A DNA stretch of 64,000 nt from Arthrobacter sp. N199823 (GCF_002929705.1 NZ_PJIN01000002.1:646158-710157), one strand, 5' to 3'. Counted from the stretch's first letter, positions 50,595-59,728 are shown. Translations and numbers: made by a program. Notes: generated by a model from the letters alone, not told the origin.

Positions 50595-51170
50595 TTAGGC
50601 TACAGGGCCACCATGGAACACTTGTTGTTTCAGCTTTTCTAGAGCCAAAGGTTCAGCGGCGATTTCCACGGTGCCATGGGGCAGGGTCAGTGTCAGGACC
50701 ATCAAACCCGGAGGTAGGTGACCCGCCTTGCCACCAGAGACGCGCTCTGGAGGGCCGGGGACGCTGACGACGTCCAATGTTGTCGGCCTGCCCAGGGAGA
50801 CTTCGGAGCCGGACATGACCTCTTGGAACCGGATTTGATGTGGCTGACAGGCTGCAGTTCCGCCGGCCCACATGTCCTGCAACGCCCCTGGGCGGGAACC
50901 CGGATACCTTAGGTAGACGAAGATGCCCCGCTTTTCCAAGGCGGTTTTCCGTTTCCTAGCTTCTCTCGCGTACAGGTAATACAGTCCGCCCCACCATATG
51001 AGATTGAACAGAGTTGAGAAGAGCCCAAAGGACCAGGTGTTTCCGCTGGCCCTGTATGCGAGAAGTGTCACCAAAGCCATCAGGACGATGACCAGCGGAA
51101 TGACGGCCATCCTGTGCTGCCAGAGCCATTCCCTCATATCTCGACCAAACTTTCCGTGGAGGGTAGCCAA
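50595..51170 (-). CDS. hypothetical membrane protein with a C-terminal soluble domain
   Basis: 191 residues. Two membrane helices ('MAVIPLVIVLMALVTLLAY' and 'FSTLFNLIWWGGLYYLY') are followed by a basic Arg/Lys patch and a beta-rich soluble part of about 110 residues ('GIFVYLRYPGSRPGALQDMW', 'IRFQEVMSGSEVSL', 'LTLTLPHGTVEIAAEPLALE'). The soluble part could be a PH-like or DUF-type barrel, but I do not recognise it. No operon partner. Confidence 0.6.
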   Translation of the reverse strand: MATLHGKFGRDMREWLWQHRMAVIPLVIVLMALVTLLAYRASGNTWSFGLFSTLFNLIWWGGLYYLYAREARKRKTALEKRGIFVYLRYPGSRPGALQDMWAGGTAACQPHQIRFQEVMSGSEVSLGRPTTLDVVSVPGPPERVSGGKAGHLPPGLMVLTLTLPHGTVEIAAEPLALEKLKQQVFHGGPVA

Positions 51171-51413
51171 TCTCCTGGCCCTTTTCTGGCGCTCGTCGTT
51201 CCCAGAACCGCACCAGCATCAGGCCGTGATTCAGTTCAGTTTAGCTTTGTTTGCTTATGCAGGGACGGAGGTACCTGACGCCCGTCCCAGCGTGAGGACC
51301 GGAGTTGTCTGGCTGCCTCCCCGCCCCTCTGGGATAAAACAAAACCCCCGAAACGGGAACAGCTCTGCGGGACAGCCGTTCATGAGACTTGTTCAAGATA
51401 TAGTGGCGGGCAA

Positions 51414-52145
51414 ATGAAGAGCCAGATAAGTCAATTACGTAGTCGTGGATTCCTGAGCGCCGAAGATGTTGACGCATTCGGCCATCTGTCGACGACGGAC
51501 CTGATTCGACAGCTGGAATCCGGAGATGCCGTTGAACGATCCGCGGCCATTCGCCTGCTCTCACAGACGGCACAATCGGGTGTTTCGGTGAACCGAATTT
51601 TTGCGGAGCGACTCACACGGGAAACCAAGCTTTACACCAAGATCGAGCTCTGTGACGCACTCCAAACCGGCGGAGAAGAAACCGCGCATATTCTCATTCC
51701 GTTGCTCGGTACGATCGGCAGGAATCAACACAGACAGCCATCCCTCGAGGCGTTCAAGAAGTCTAGCTATCCGCTTCCACGAGACATTGTGGCGCGAGTT
51801 CTTGCCCGAATGGACCCTACGATCCTGCCAATTTTGACCACTTCTATTCATGAGGGAGCACGGGTTCAAGTGTTAGAGGTCATCGATGCGGTTGGCTTCA
51901 TGTGCTTCTATTCGTCAATGACGCCAACGGATCGACGGGCTGCACTGCGCGCGCTGATCGACAGGCTCCACGGCAGCCTGGATGACAAGCTAATGCAGTG
52001 GAAGATCGTGCGTGCCTTGGAGAGTTTCAACCATCCAGATAACCTGGCGATCCTCCGCGAAGTCATTGATGATGGTGCGATACCGGTAATACGCCAGGAA
52101 GCGCAGCGCTCACTGACGTTGGCAGTCAAACAACCCGCGATGTAG
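51414..52145 (+). CDS. HEAT-repeat domain-containing protein
   Basis: 243 residues built of paired helices. 'LESGDAVERSAAIRLLSQTA' near residue 35, 'ETAHILIPLLGTIG' near residue 88 and 'LAILREVIDDGAIPVIRQEA' near residue 212 are typical HEAT units. Such proteins are protein-binding scaffolds, and some act as DNA glycosylases (AlkC/AlkD types), but no catalytic residues can be pointed out. TATAGT 9 bases before the ATG and no ribosome site suggest a short or absent leader. Confidence 0.65.
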   Translation: MKSQISQLRSRGFLSAEDVDAFGHLSTTDLIRQLESGDAVERSAAIRLLSQTAQSGVSVNRIFAERLTRETKLYTKIELCDALQTGGEETAHILIPLLGTIGRNQHRQPSLEAFKKSSYPLPRDIVARVLARMDPTILPILTTSIHEGARVQVLEVIDAVGFMCFYSSMTPTDRRAALRALIDRLHGSLDDKLMQWKIVRALESFNHPDNLAILREVIDDGAIPVIRQEAQRSLTLAVKQPAM

Positions 52146-52347
52146 GTGTCCCAGATTTTTCCACATTCGTGCGTTCAGGTTCGCCAAGCGGACATTCCGG
52201 AGACAGCTATGCCAACTGTTCCTTAAGCCGGTCCAGCTCCGGTCGACTGGACCGCTCAAAACAAGAGTAGTAGCAACGCCAATGGTGCTGTCCACAGGGG
52301 AAGCCTCTACGGGACTCATCACACGGCCGTTGCGCCACATGATGAGG

Positions 52348-52943
52348 CTACCTTTGGAGAGCGCCAAGTCTTTCGACCAGCCCGAATTTCACAGTTGGCC
52401 ATTCGGCTTCAACTACGGAGAACACCACAGTGTCGCGAACGGTGCCATTCTCGAAGATCGTGTGATTGCGCAGAATGCCATCTTGTTTGGCACCAAGCCG
52501 CTCGATCGCGCGGCGGGATTGGTGGTTGTGCCAATGAGCGCGGAACTCCATGGCAATGCAACCCAGTTCCTCAAACGCTCGCTGAAGTAAAAGCATCTTG
52601 GCAGCGGCGTTGATCCCCGTCCTTTGGGCCTTCGACCCGATCCAAGTTGACCCGATTTCCAAACGTCGGTTCGCTGGTTCGAGATTCAAATACGTGGTCA
52701 TTCCAACCGCGCGTGAAGTGACCGGGTCGATGATCGCCCAGGGAACAATCCGACCCTCGGTGTGCAAGTTAAGCCGACGTTCAATTTCCCCTCCATCGTC
52801 GAGGGAGAGGGGATATGTGTGTACCAGGTCCTCCACAGTTCATCGGTTTCAACCGCGGCCGCAAGGTCCTCATGGTGAGTCGCGGAAAGGGGTTCGAGTC
52901 GAACGAACTGGCTTTCCAGCAATGAGGCGTCGGTAAAATTCAT
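52348..52943 (-). pseudogene. GNAT family N-acetyltransferase with a frameshift
   Basis: The 5' part (from Met-Asn-Phe-Thr at 52943, AGGA upstream) reads 'RLEPLSATHHEDLAAAV' and 'TYIPSP'-like 'THIPSPSTMEG'. The 3' part in another frame continues 'GEIERRLNLHTEGRIVPWAI', 'LEIGSTWIGSKAQRTGINAA' and 'HWHNHQSRRAIERLGAKQDG', a complete RimJ/RimL-type acetyltransferase. The break coincides with a run of four G on the coding strand (52788-52791); one extra G would restore the frame. Recent mutation, phase variation or a sequencing error are all possible. Confidence 0.8.
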
Positions 52944-53187
52944 TTCCTGAGTCTGGCCCGACCGAACATCCGCTCGTCGATCATTGAACAAACTCGGCGG
53001 GCAAGCTTCCGAGCCACGAAAATGTCCATATCTAGACTTCCGTTTGGGGGAACCTTCTGCGGGACGGTGCTTGAAATGAAAATGCAACAGTCGACTTTGA
53101 TGCCCTATGCCAACTGCTTTCACCTGGCATAGTCTGGCGCGCGCACTTCACTTGCTCCAAAGGAAAGTAACTCAGAGACTTGCCTCT

Positions 53188-53658
53188 ATGGAAAACAACT
53201 TGCCTTCCGGTCGACCGGACCAGCGGAACAATGCCGCCATACTTCTAAGTAGTCTTGAGTCTGACCGCGCGTGCCTAGCTAAGCGCCTACGAGAACCCAG
53301 GTGGTTCGCCCCTGGTCTCGGTGCATTGGCTGCGCTCTTCATCTCAACTCCGGCCTTGCCGGAATCGTTCAACCGAGGGTTTGTATTGACCTCCCTCGTC
53401 ATGATGAGTATCTTCCTAGTGCTCGGCTATCAGCGGGTGACTGGGATTAAGCTACTCGGGTTTCGACTCTGTGAAGGTGCACTTTTCGCTCTTGCCATTG
53501 TGACCACCCTGTTCTGTTTCAGCGTCTCATTGGGACTTGCCGCCGGCGGGTTCCCTTGGTGGATCATGGCCTCCGTGATCGCTGGCTTCTTGGCCGCAAC
53601 GGGTCTTGCCCTGCTGGGAGCATCGTCCATGCGAGGACGCGTCAGCAATGTCGACTGA
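53188..53658 (+). CDS. hypothetical four-helix membrane protein coupled to an HTH regulator
   Basis: 156 residues from the ATG at 53188. Four hydrophobic segments follow a polar N-terminus: 'APGLGALAALFISTPALP', 'GFVLTSLVMMSIFLVLGY', 'CEGALFALAIVTTLFCFSV' and 'WWIMASVIAGFLAATGLAL'. The stop codon overlaps the start of a winged-helix regulator by 11 bases. This membrane-protein/HTH pairing is common in Gram-positive bacteria, where the regulator is usually a one-component repressor. The membrane function is unknown. Confidence 0.65.
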   Translation: MENNLPSGRPDQRNNAAILLSSLESDRACLAKRLREPRWFAPGLGALAALFISTPALPESFNRGFVLTSLVMMSIFLVLGYQRVTGIKLLGFRLCEGALFALAIVTTLFCFSVSLGLAAGGFPWWIMASVIAGFLAATGLALLGASSMRGRVSNVD

Positions 53659-53968
53659 AGGAACTTTCAACGAACTTGTTCATGAGCCGATACGACTGCG
53701 GATCTGCGGTCTGCTGCGCGCCGTTGATGAACTCGACTTTGCCGTACTCCGAGACACCCTCGGCATCAGTGACGCCGCCTTATCGAAGCACCTTAAAGTG
53801 CTCGTCACGGCAGGCTTTGTGAGCTCAAAAAAGATCGCCTCTTCGACACGGACGGACGCGCGGCGACTGACATGGCTTCGTCTCACAGGCGACGGAAGAG
53901 GTGTCTTTGACGACCATATTCGAGCATTGCGGCAGATCGCGACTGGCGTCGATATCTTCACCCTATAG
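53648..53968 (+). CDS. winged-helix transcriptional regulator (ArsR/MarR-like HTH)
   Basis: 106 residues from Met-Ser-Thr-Glu at 53648. 'NELVHEPIRLRICGLLRAVD' near residue 8, 'LDFAVLRDTLGISDAALSKH' near residue 28, then 'LKVLVTAGFVSSKK' and a wing with 'RRLTWLRLTGDGR'. This is the HTH_34-type transcriptional regulator with a helical C-terminal extension. It overlaps and follows a membrane protein gene and probably represses the pair. No ligand-binding domain is present. Confidence 0.85.
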   Translation: MSTEGTFNELVHEPIRLRICGLLRAVDELDFAVLRDTLGISDAALSKHLKVLVTAGFVSSKKIASSTRTDARRLTWLRLTGDGRGVFDDHIRALRQIATGVDIFTL

Positions 53969-54213
53969 TGCATCCTTGATCGCCATGTATGGCCATGTAA
54001 ACGTCCCTCTGGCACATGGTTTAGTGAGGCTAGATTTCCTCTGAGCATCGTCAAAGTGTCGTTTTCCGAAGGCGGCTGTACTGATTATCCAAAGTCGTCT
54101 GCACTGCGATTTCTCGTCCCCAAGCGGAACCGTGAGAGACGCACTCTTCACAGTCTCGCGAAGGTTCGCGGCCAATAGTTGGGTTTTCATTTTCAGCGTC
54201 TACTCTATGACTT

Positions 54214-55581
54214 ATGCATGTCGTAGTTAGTAGAGTCAGCGCCGTTGGACGGGCGGTTCTTCCCCACCATCCGGCACAGGCGATAGCAGCTGGTTTCGGG
54301 GTCGCCATCGTGGTCGGAACATTGGTGCTGATGCTTCCAATCGCAAAGACCGGCGCCGGAGGTGCCAATCTCCTCGAGGCCCTTTTCACCGCCACCTCGG
54401 CCGTCTGCGTGACGGGGCTGGCGATCGTTGACACCGCCACTTACTGGACGCCGTTCGGGCAGGTGGTGATCTTGGCGCTGATCCAGATCGGCGGTTTAGG
54501 CATCATGTCCTTCGCTTCGCTGCTCGGCGTGCTGATGGCCAGACGGTTGGGACTCAAGTCTCGCATCCAGGCCGCGGCGGAAACTAAGAGCACCGGCTTC
54601 GGCGACGTGCGCTCGGTACTGCTGGGCGTCCTGCGCATCACGGTGGCCACCGAACTAATCGTGGCGCTACTTCTGACCCTGCGCTTCGCCGTGGGGCTGG
54701 GCAACCCTTGGGGCCACTCCCTGTGGCTGGGATTCTTCCACTCCATTTCGGCGTTCAACAATGCCGGTTTCGCGCTCTTCAGCGACAACCTGATGGGTTA
54801 CGTGGGAGACCCGTGGATTTGCCTGCCGATCGCCGCGGCCATCATCGTTGGCGGCGTGGGCTTTCCGGTGCTGTTCGAACTTGGGCGCCATTACCGCAGG
54901 CCGCTGCACTGGACGATGAACACCAAACTGGTCCTCTACGGAACGGTGGGCCTGCTGGCCGGAGGCACCGCGTTCATCTGCGCCTTGGAATGGTCCAACC
55001 CCAAGACCCTCGGCGTGCTTTCGACGGCGGACAAGTTGTTGGCGGGGTTCTTCCAGTCGGTTATCACCCGAACCGCGGGCTTCAATTCCGTGGACATCGG
55101 ACAAATGGATCCGGCAACCTGGCTGGGCATGGACGTCCTCATGTTCATTGGTGGCGGTCCGGCCGGCACCGCGGGCGGATTGAAGATCACCACATTTGCC
55201 GTCCTATTTTTCATCCTGCTCACCGAGGTCCAGGGCGGCACCGCCGTGAACATTTTCGGCAAACGGCTCTCCCGCGCTGTCCACCGCCAAGCCATCACGA
55301 TTGTACTGTTGGCCGTGGCCCTAATCATCGGCTCCACCATGGTCCTAATGCTGATGACAGACTTTGGCCTTGACCGGCTACTATTTGAAACAATCTCCGC
55401 CTTCGCTACCGTGGGCCTATCCACCGGCATCACCGCCTCGCTGCCACCTGCCGGACAACTGATGCTGGTATTTCTCATGTTCATCGGACGACTGGGGCCG
55501 GTGACTCTGGCCTCCGCACTGGCGTTACGTACCCGTCCCATGATGTACGAATTCCCGAAAGAAAGGCCACTCATTGGCTAA
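54214..55581 (+). CDS. ktrB: TrkH/KtrB family potassium uptake membrane subunit
   Basis: 455 residues with the four membrane-pore-membrane units of the superfamily. Selectivity-filter regions are 'TSAVCVTGLAIVD' near residue 60, 'SISAFNNAGFALF' near residue 177, 'ITRTAGFNSVDIG' near residue 285 and 'SAFATVGLSTGIT' near residue 397. Moves K+ (with Na+) into the cell together with the KtrA gating ring encoded directly behind it, with an 8-bp overlap. A TACTCT hexamer 8 bases before the ATG and no Shine-Dalgarno suggest a leaderless message. Confidence 0.92.
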   Translation: MHVVVSRVSAVGRAVLPHHPAQAIAAGFGVAIVVGTLVLMLPIAKTGAGGANLLEALFTATSAVCVTGLAIVDTATYWTPFGQVVILALIQIGGLGIMSFASLLGVLMARRLGLKSRIQAAAETKSTGFGDVRSVLLGVLRITVATELIVALLLTLRFAVGLGNPWGHSLWLGFFHSISAFNNAGFALFSDNLMGYVGDPWICLPIAAAIIVGGVGFPVLFELGRHYRRPLHWTMNTKLVLYGTVGLLAGGTAFICALEWSNPKTLGVLSTADKLLAGFFQSVITRTAGFNSVDIGQMDPATWLGMDVLMFIGGGPAGTAGGLKITTFAVLFFILLTEVQGGTAVNIFGKRLSRAVHRQAITIVLLAVALIIGSTMVLMLMTDFGLDRLLFETISAFATVGLSTGITASLPPAGQLMLVFLMFIGRLGPVTLASALALRTRPMMYEFPKERPLIG

Positions 55582-56272
55582 GCACCATCTGTTCAGCCCC
55601 AAGTCCATGGAACACATTGCCGACGCCAACTCGGTGGTCGTCATCGGCCTCGGGCGCTTCGGCGGCGCACTGGCCCTCGAACTGGCATCCGCGGGGACCG
55701 AAGTGCTGGGAATCGATAACGACGAAGACATCGTCCAATCGTTCAATGGGCTCTTGACCCACGTAGTACGCGCCGACTCCACCAAGGAGGAGGTACTGCG
55801 CCAGCTCTCCGTGCACGAATTCGATCGAGCCGTGGTCGGCATCGGCAGCGACCTCGAGGCCAGCATCCTGACCACCTCCGCCTTGTTGCGCTTCAACAAG
55901 CCCGCGATCTGGGCCAAAGCCGTCAGCGTCGCCCACGGCCAGATCCTGGAGCAACTCGGGGTCGAGCACGTAATCCATCCCGAGCAGGACATGGGACGCC
56001 GGGTGGCACACTTGGTTCGCGGCGCCATGCTCGACTACGTCGAGTTCGAAGACGGCTTCGCGATGGTCAAAACCCGGCCGCCCAAGGAAGCAGTGAACAA
56101 GGCGCTCGGGGAAACAGGGATCCGAGCCCGACACAACGTCACCATTGTGGCCGTGAAAAGGCATGACCAGGAATGGGACTACACCACTACCCAAACCGTG
56201 CTGCACGAGGACGACCAGATTATCGTCGCCGGGACGACCTCCGCCGCGGAACGCTTCGCAGCACTGCTCTGA
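55574..56272 (+). CDS. ktrA: TrkA/KtrA family potassium uptake regulatory subunit (RCK domains)
   Basis: 232 residues. RCK-N Rossmann part with 'SVVVIGLGRFGGALALELAS' near residue 20 and the acidic 'VLGIDNDEDI' near residue 45, then an RCK-C (TrkA-C) domain from about residue 150 ending in 'EDDQIIVAGTTS'. It binds ATP/ADP or NAD and gates KtrB; in related bacteria RCK-C also senses c-di-AMP. Overlap with the ktrB gene ensures coupled translation. Confidence 0.92.
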   Translation: MAKHHLFSPKSMEHIADANSVVVIGLGRFGGALALELASAGTEVLGIDNDEDIVQSFNGLLTHVVRADSTKEEVLRQLSVHEFDRAVVGIGSDLEASILTTSALLRFNKPAIWAKAVSVAHGQILEQLGVEHVIHPEQDMGRRVAHLVRGAMLDYVEFEDGFAMVKTRPPKEAVNKALGETGIRARHNVTIVAVKRHDQEWDYTTTQTVLHEDDQIIVAGTTSAAERFAALL

Positions 56273-56792
56273 AAGCGTCCAACCCTTGTCTCTACCCGGG
56301 GGGATCGAAAACTTCACAGGTAAGGTGTCTGACTCGACCAGGAATGGTGTTCCTCCGAAAATAACGAGACACGTAGCTGCCCTGTTTAAGTAGGGGATGG
56401 GATCAGAACGTCAAGCCGATTCTGAAAGAACGCGTGGTTTATCGATGCGATCCACGACAGAGCGGAGCCCAGCTTGGGGTGTGCCGCTTCTCTTTGGGGG
56501 CCACCGCAAAAGGGATCGCATGACCGTTAACTGGAGGAGTGGTTCTCATGGCAGGTCTGGGTAGATCCAGCAGGATCATGAGGGGGATTTGCTCGGAACC
56601 CGAAGGTAAGAAGCGCGCTTCAAAGTCCCAAGGCCAGACAGACTGGTGGCATGGTTGTTGATAGTGCTGCCGCCTTTGCCGAGAAAGTGACGAAAGGCAA
56701 GTAACAGGACAAGTTTCAACGTGCCCGTAACGAAGCATTCTAGCGCCTGAGAGGACCCTCCTGACTCTGCTCTGAGGTCTATCCGGTCAGGA
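56273..56792. other. 520 bases without a certain gene; one candidate small ORF
   Basis: Downstream of ktrA. A 37-codon frame at 56548-56661 on the plus strand has GGAGGAG at ideal spacing and a basic C-terminal half ('EGKKRASKSQGQTDWW'), but no known relative. It is the only candidate gene here. No terminator stem was found directly after ktrA. Confidence 0.35.
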
Positions 56793-57368
56793 TTAGTCTT
56801 TGCCTCGGCTGCTGCCGGCGTTGGCGATGGCGAGGCGTAGCTTGGAGAGCACTTCGGCGGGTGTACCACCGGAGTTCAGCTCGGTGAAGTGCGCGTATTC
56901 GGGAAGCGAACGGTAAGCAGTCCGGAATGAGTTGAGATCATCGAGTGTTTCCACGTCCGTGCCGCGTGCCAAGATCCTGCGGTGCGCATCTTCAGGGTCG
57001 ATGACGAGGTGGATGATCAGGTCGGGTTTTGGAAGTTTCCTGAGGAGAAAGGGAAGGAAACGTCCCCTGGGAAGGCCCCGCGCCTGGCGCAACGCCAGCT
57101 GGCAGTGCAGGTGACGGTCCATGATGATCAGGCCCGGATACTTCCGGGTCTTGGTATGGGAAATCAGCACATTCACACTGCGGATTAACGTCTCCACGGC
57201 ATCAGCCAAATGTGCAGGGAACTGTATCCCGTACCGTGCGCTCACTAGGGACATCCGGCGGCGGCCCGCGTAGTTCCGGAGTAGGAGCGCGCCCTTGCCA
57301 TCCCGTAGGGCGGCAGTAACCATCGCCCGTGCGGCCGTTGTTTTTCCTGAACCATCAATCCCTGTCAA
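56793..57368 (-). CDS. thymidylate kinase-like nucleoside/nucleotide kinase
   Basis: 191 residues. The P-loop 'TGIDGSGKTTAARAM' begins at residue 2, so the N-terminus is as short as it can be. 'GLIIMDRHLHCQLALRQARG' near residue 78 is the DR[YHS] motif with the family's Gln and Ala-Arg. A LID-like Arg pair lies in 'RRILARGTD'. It belongs to the dTMP-kinase-like P-loop group, but the specificity is open. No ATG is available: an in-frame TAG lies just upstream, so translation must begin at the TTG at 57368 or a CTG three codons earlier, or the gene has lost its true start. Confidence 0.7.
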   Translation of the reverse strand: MTGIDGSGKTTAARAMVTAALRDGKGALLLRNYAGRRRMSLVSARYGIQFPAHLADAVETLIRSVNVLISHTKTRKYPGLIIMDRHLHCQLALRQARGLPRGRFLPFLLRKLPKPDLIIHLVIDPEDAHRRILARGTDVETLDDLNSFRTAYRSLPEYAHFTELNSGGTPAEVLSKLRLAIANAGSSRGKD

Positions 57369-57705
57369 AATAACCAGCTAGTAAACTATTTCTCCTTAAT
57401 GGGGTGTTCCAGCCCGCATCTGGCCCCGGCGCTTTCAGCAAGGCGAAGTGGCCACCGGAAGGAACCACATACGGGACAGCTCTAGTTTTCTGGTGACGAT
57501 TGGCTAGCCTCCGTTTTGAAGCAGCATCGGTTGAGCTGATGCTCGGTGGTTCAGGGCTCTCATGCGAACTTGTCCCGTCAGTAGACGGAATTGTTGTCTG
57601 GGAAGATTGAGCCTCGGGCGACTCAACCGTCCCGAGCTCGAAGAGAATGCCTGACGTACCGAGGTCGGCGCCCCGCCCGGGACCGGGCGAGGCGCCGGGG
57701 CAGTC
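57369..57705. other. region between the kinase-like gene and terC
   Basis: No gene recognised. Ends with the strong terminator of the TerC gene. Confidence 0.4.
57666..57697 (-). terminator. strong terminator hairpin after the TerC gene
   Basis: CGGCGCC-C-CGCCCGG (57666-57680) pairs with CCGGGCG-A-GGCGCCG (57683-57697): two perfect 7-bp stems with one mismatch and a 2-base apex as drawn, starting 8 bases after the TerC stop on the minus strand. Likely bidirectional. Confidence 0.85.
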
Positions 57706-58893
57706 TCAGCGGGCCAGGTGCTCCGTGTGCTGGCGGTGTGCCTCCGCCACTTGTTCCAGGATCTCTTCTGATTCTGGGTGCTTGTCCCGGTACTTGGTCT
57801 CCATGACAGCGATGGCCTTTTCCTCGTCCATGAGCAGGTTGTATACGCGCTCACGCTCGGCCGTATCGGCCGTGTATTCGAGTTCCAGGTAGCTGCTGGC
57901 GTGGCGGCGGGCGTTGTTGAGCGCCGTCTGTGCCTTGCCGGACTTGCTGACCAGGGATCCGATGACGGTGACTGCCAGCACGCCGATGATCACCGTCAGG
58001 GACATGCCGGTGGAAATCTCGAAGACGGGCACGTGCTCGCCACCGTTGATGAACGGCAGGTTGTTCTCATGCAGTGCGTGCAGGACTAGCTTGACGCCGA
58101 TGAATGCCAGGATCGCGGCGAGGCCGTAGGAGAGGTAGATCAAACGGTCAAGCAAACCGTCCAGCAGGAAGTACAGCTGGCGCAGACCCATCAGTGAGAA
58201 CGCCGTGGCCGTGAAGACAATGTAAACGTTCTGCGTCAGCCCGAAGATGGCCGGGATTGAGTCTAGGGCGAACAGCAGATCGGTGCCACCAATGGCGACC
58301 ATGACCAGCAACATCGGGGTGAGGACCTTTCGGCCGTCGACGACTGTCACGAGCTTGTCGCCGTCGTACTTTTCCGAGGTCTTGAACAGGCGCTTGGCGA
58401 GCTTGATGATGAAGTTGTCCGCGTCGTCGCCACCACTGTCCTCACCCTTGAGCAGGTTTCCGGCCGTGACAAGCAGGATGATGCCGAAGATGTAAAACAT
58501 CCAAGACCAGGTGTTGATCAGTGCCGCACCAGCGAAGATGAAGGCGGTGCGGGCAATCAGGGCAAAGACGATGCCGAAGAGCAGCACCTTTTGCTGGTCC
58601 TCGCGGGGAACCTTGAAGCTGGCCATGATGACCAGGAAAACAAAGAGATTGTCAACGCTCAATGCTTTTTCCGTGATGTACCCGGCGAAGTACTCGCCAC
58701 CCATGGTCCCGCCGCCCAAGATCCACACCACCACACCAAAGACCAATGCCAAGCCTACATAGATGGAGGACCAGATGGCTGCTTCACGCAGGGAGGGGAT
58801 GTGTGCCTTGCGGATATGGAAGAAGTAGTCAAAGGCCAACAGGGCAAGGATGACAACAATTGTAATGCCCCAAATCAGGGGTGAAACAGTCAT
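57706..58893 (-). CDS. TerC family membrane protein (manganese/tellurium exporter type)
   Basis: 395 residues from the ATG at 58893. About nine membrane helices with the family motifs 'EYFAGYITEKALSVDNLFVF' near residue 67 (Glu and Asp in the membrane) and 'GGTDLLFALDSIPAIFGLTQ' near residue 203. The C-terminal 60 residues form a charged helical tail. TerC/Alx/YkoY proteins export Mn2+ in several bacteria. The 5' leader carries a probable yybP-ykoY riboswitch, which senses Mn2+ and commonly controls this family. A strong terminator follows. Confidence 0.92.
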   Translation of the reverse strand: MTVSPLIWGITIVVILALLAFDYFFHIRKAHIPSLREAAIWSSIYVGLALVFGVVVWILGGGTMGGEYFAGYITEKALSVDNLFVFLVIMASFKVPREDQQKVLLFGIVFALIARTAFIFAGAALINTWSWMFYIFGIILLVTAGNLLKGEDSGGDDADNFIIKLAKRLFKTSEKYDGDKLVTVVDGRKVLTPMLLVMVAIGGTDLLFALDSIPAIFGLTQNVYIVFTATAFSLMGLRQLYFLLDGLLDRLIYLSYGLAAILAFIGVKLVLHALHENNLPFINGGEHVPVFEISTGMSLTVIIGVLAVTVIGSLVSKSGKAQTALNNARRHASSYLELEYTADTAERERVYNLLMDEEKAIAVMETKYRDKHPESEEILEQVAEAHRQHTEHLAR

Positions 58894-58929
58894 GATTTTA
58901 ATCTTTCGGTAGGAGGGCAGCGATAATCG

Positions 58930-59042
58930 CCGCAAGTCTCTCCACCGGCTGACTGACAAGCCGGACACTGAACCCGGCAGGGCATCATTGCCCTACGTGT
59001 TGACGGATTCAGCGCTACGGGATACTCCCCTACGCTTTGACC
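58930..59042 (-). promoter_or_regulatory. yybP-ykoY (manganese) riboswitch candidate
   Basis: Read on the minus strand from 59042. A GGGGAGTA box comes first, then a stem CTGAATCC/GGGTTCAG enclosing CCGTCAACAC and a small hairpin AGGGCA/TGCCCT, next a hairpin CCGGCT/AGCCGG, and finally GGAGAGACTTGCGG, 37 bases before the TerC start. The order (GGGGAGTA, CGTCAACAC loop, GAGACTTGC end) follows the yybP-ykoY consensus, and TerC is that riboswitch's classic client. Judged by eye, not by covariance model. Confidence 0.7.
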
Positions 59043-59663
59043 ATCATATCCGATTTTTCCGACAACTTGAGGTTGCCTCAGAAAACGGAAGAATCATACG
59101 CAAAGGAATCGCTGAGAACCAACCTTCCTGTGTGCAGAGTGTTGATGGAAGAAATGGCAATAGGCATCCGTACGGGGGCATTAACAGACAAACGATGCCC
59201 TGACCTGCGGTTGTTCAGTTTGAGGCTCTGGGAGTGTCCAAAAGACTTGCTCGGTGATCCGTCCGGCGGAGGCGGTAACAGGCACATACAAAAAACCTAG
59301 TCAAGCTGCTGTGCGGAGTACCGAATGACTTCACAGGGCCAACTCATTGGTGCCATCTGAGAACGCATGGGTGCCTGAAAGTCCCTTACGTCCGCGGCCG
59401 GGTTTGCCAATGGTGCCGCGAGTTCAGATACGCCTCAGATAGTTGGATGACGCTTCAGGTGCCGCAGTCCAGCACTGGGCGGTCCCTCGCCGTCGTACAA
59501 CAGAAGGCAACTTCAAGCGTTTGCTGACGTCATTGAGTGTAGGGAGCTGGACGATCGTAGGTCTCATCGCTACGCGCCAGAGTGCCGAGGCCCACAGATG
59601 AGCGCAATCAGCGAGTTCCCTCGATCTGGTGCTCCATTTTTTCGGAACGGGGCTTCTCGCTCA
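59043..59663. other. about 600 bases without a gene
   Basis: Upstream of the riboswitch leader. It must contain the terC promoter near 59050-59090, but no gene or repeat was recognised further right. Confidence 0.35.
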
Positions 59664-59728
59664 GCTGGAAAAGGGGAGCGGCATCGCGACAAAATTTCGC
59701 AGAATTGGGGGAGCGAAAGAGGAGCCGG
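59664..59728. repeat. ~65-bp segment also present at 31001 (copy 2)
   Basis: Counterpart of the segment at 31001-31064, same orientation. The two copies are about 70% alike by eye, with a few small gaps. It lies next to a tRNA-3'-end-like piece and an Abi pseudogene. Confidence 0.45.

Noticed and set aside
50388-50767. Overlapping plus-strand frames before the membrane protein gene at 50595
   Set aside because: Cys/Trp/Ser-rich composition, no ribosome site and overlap with a better minus-strand gene.
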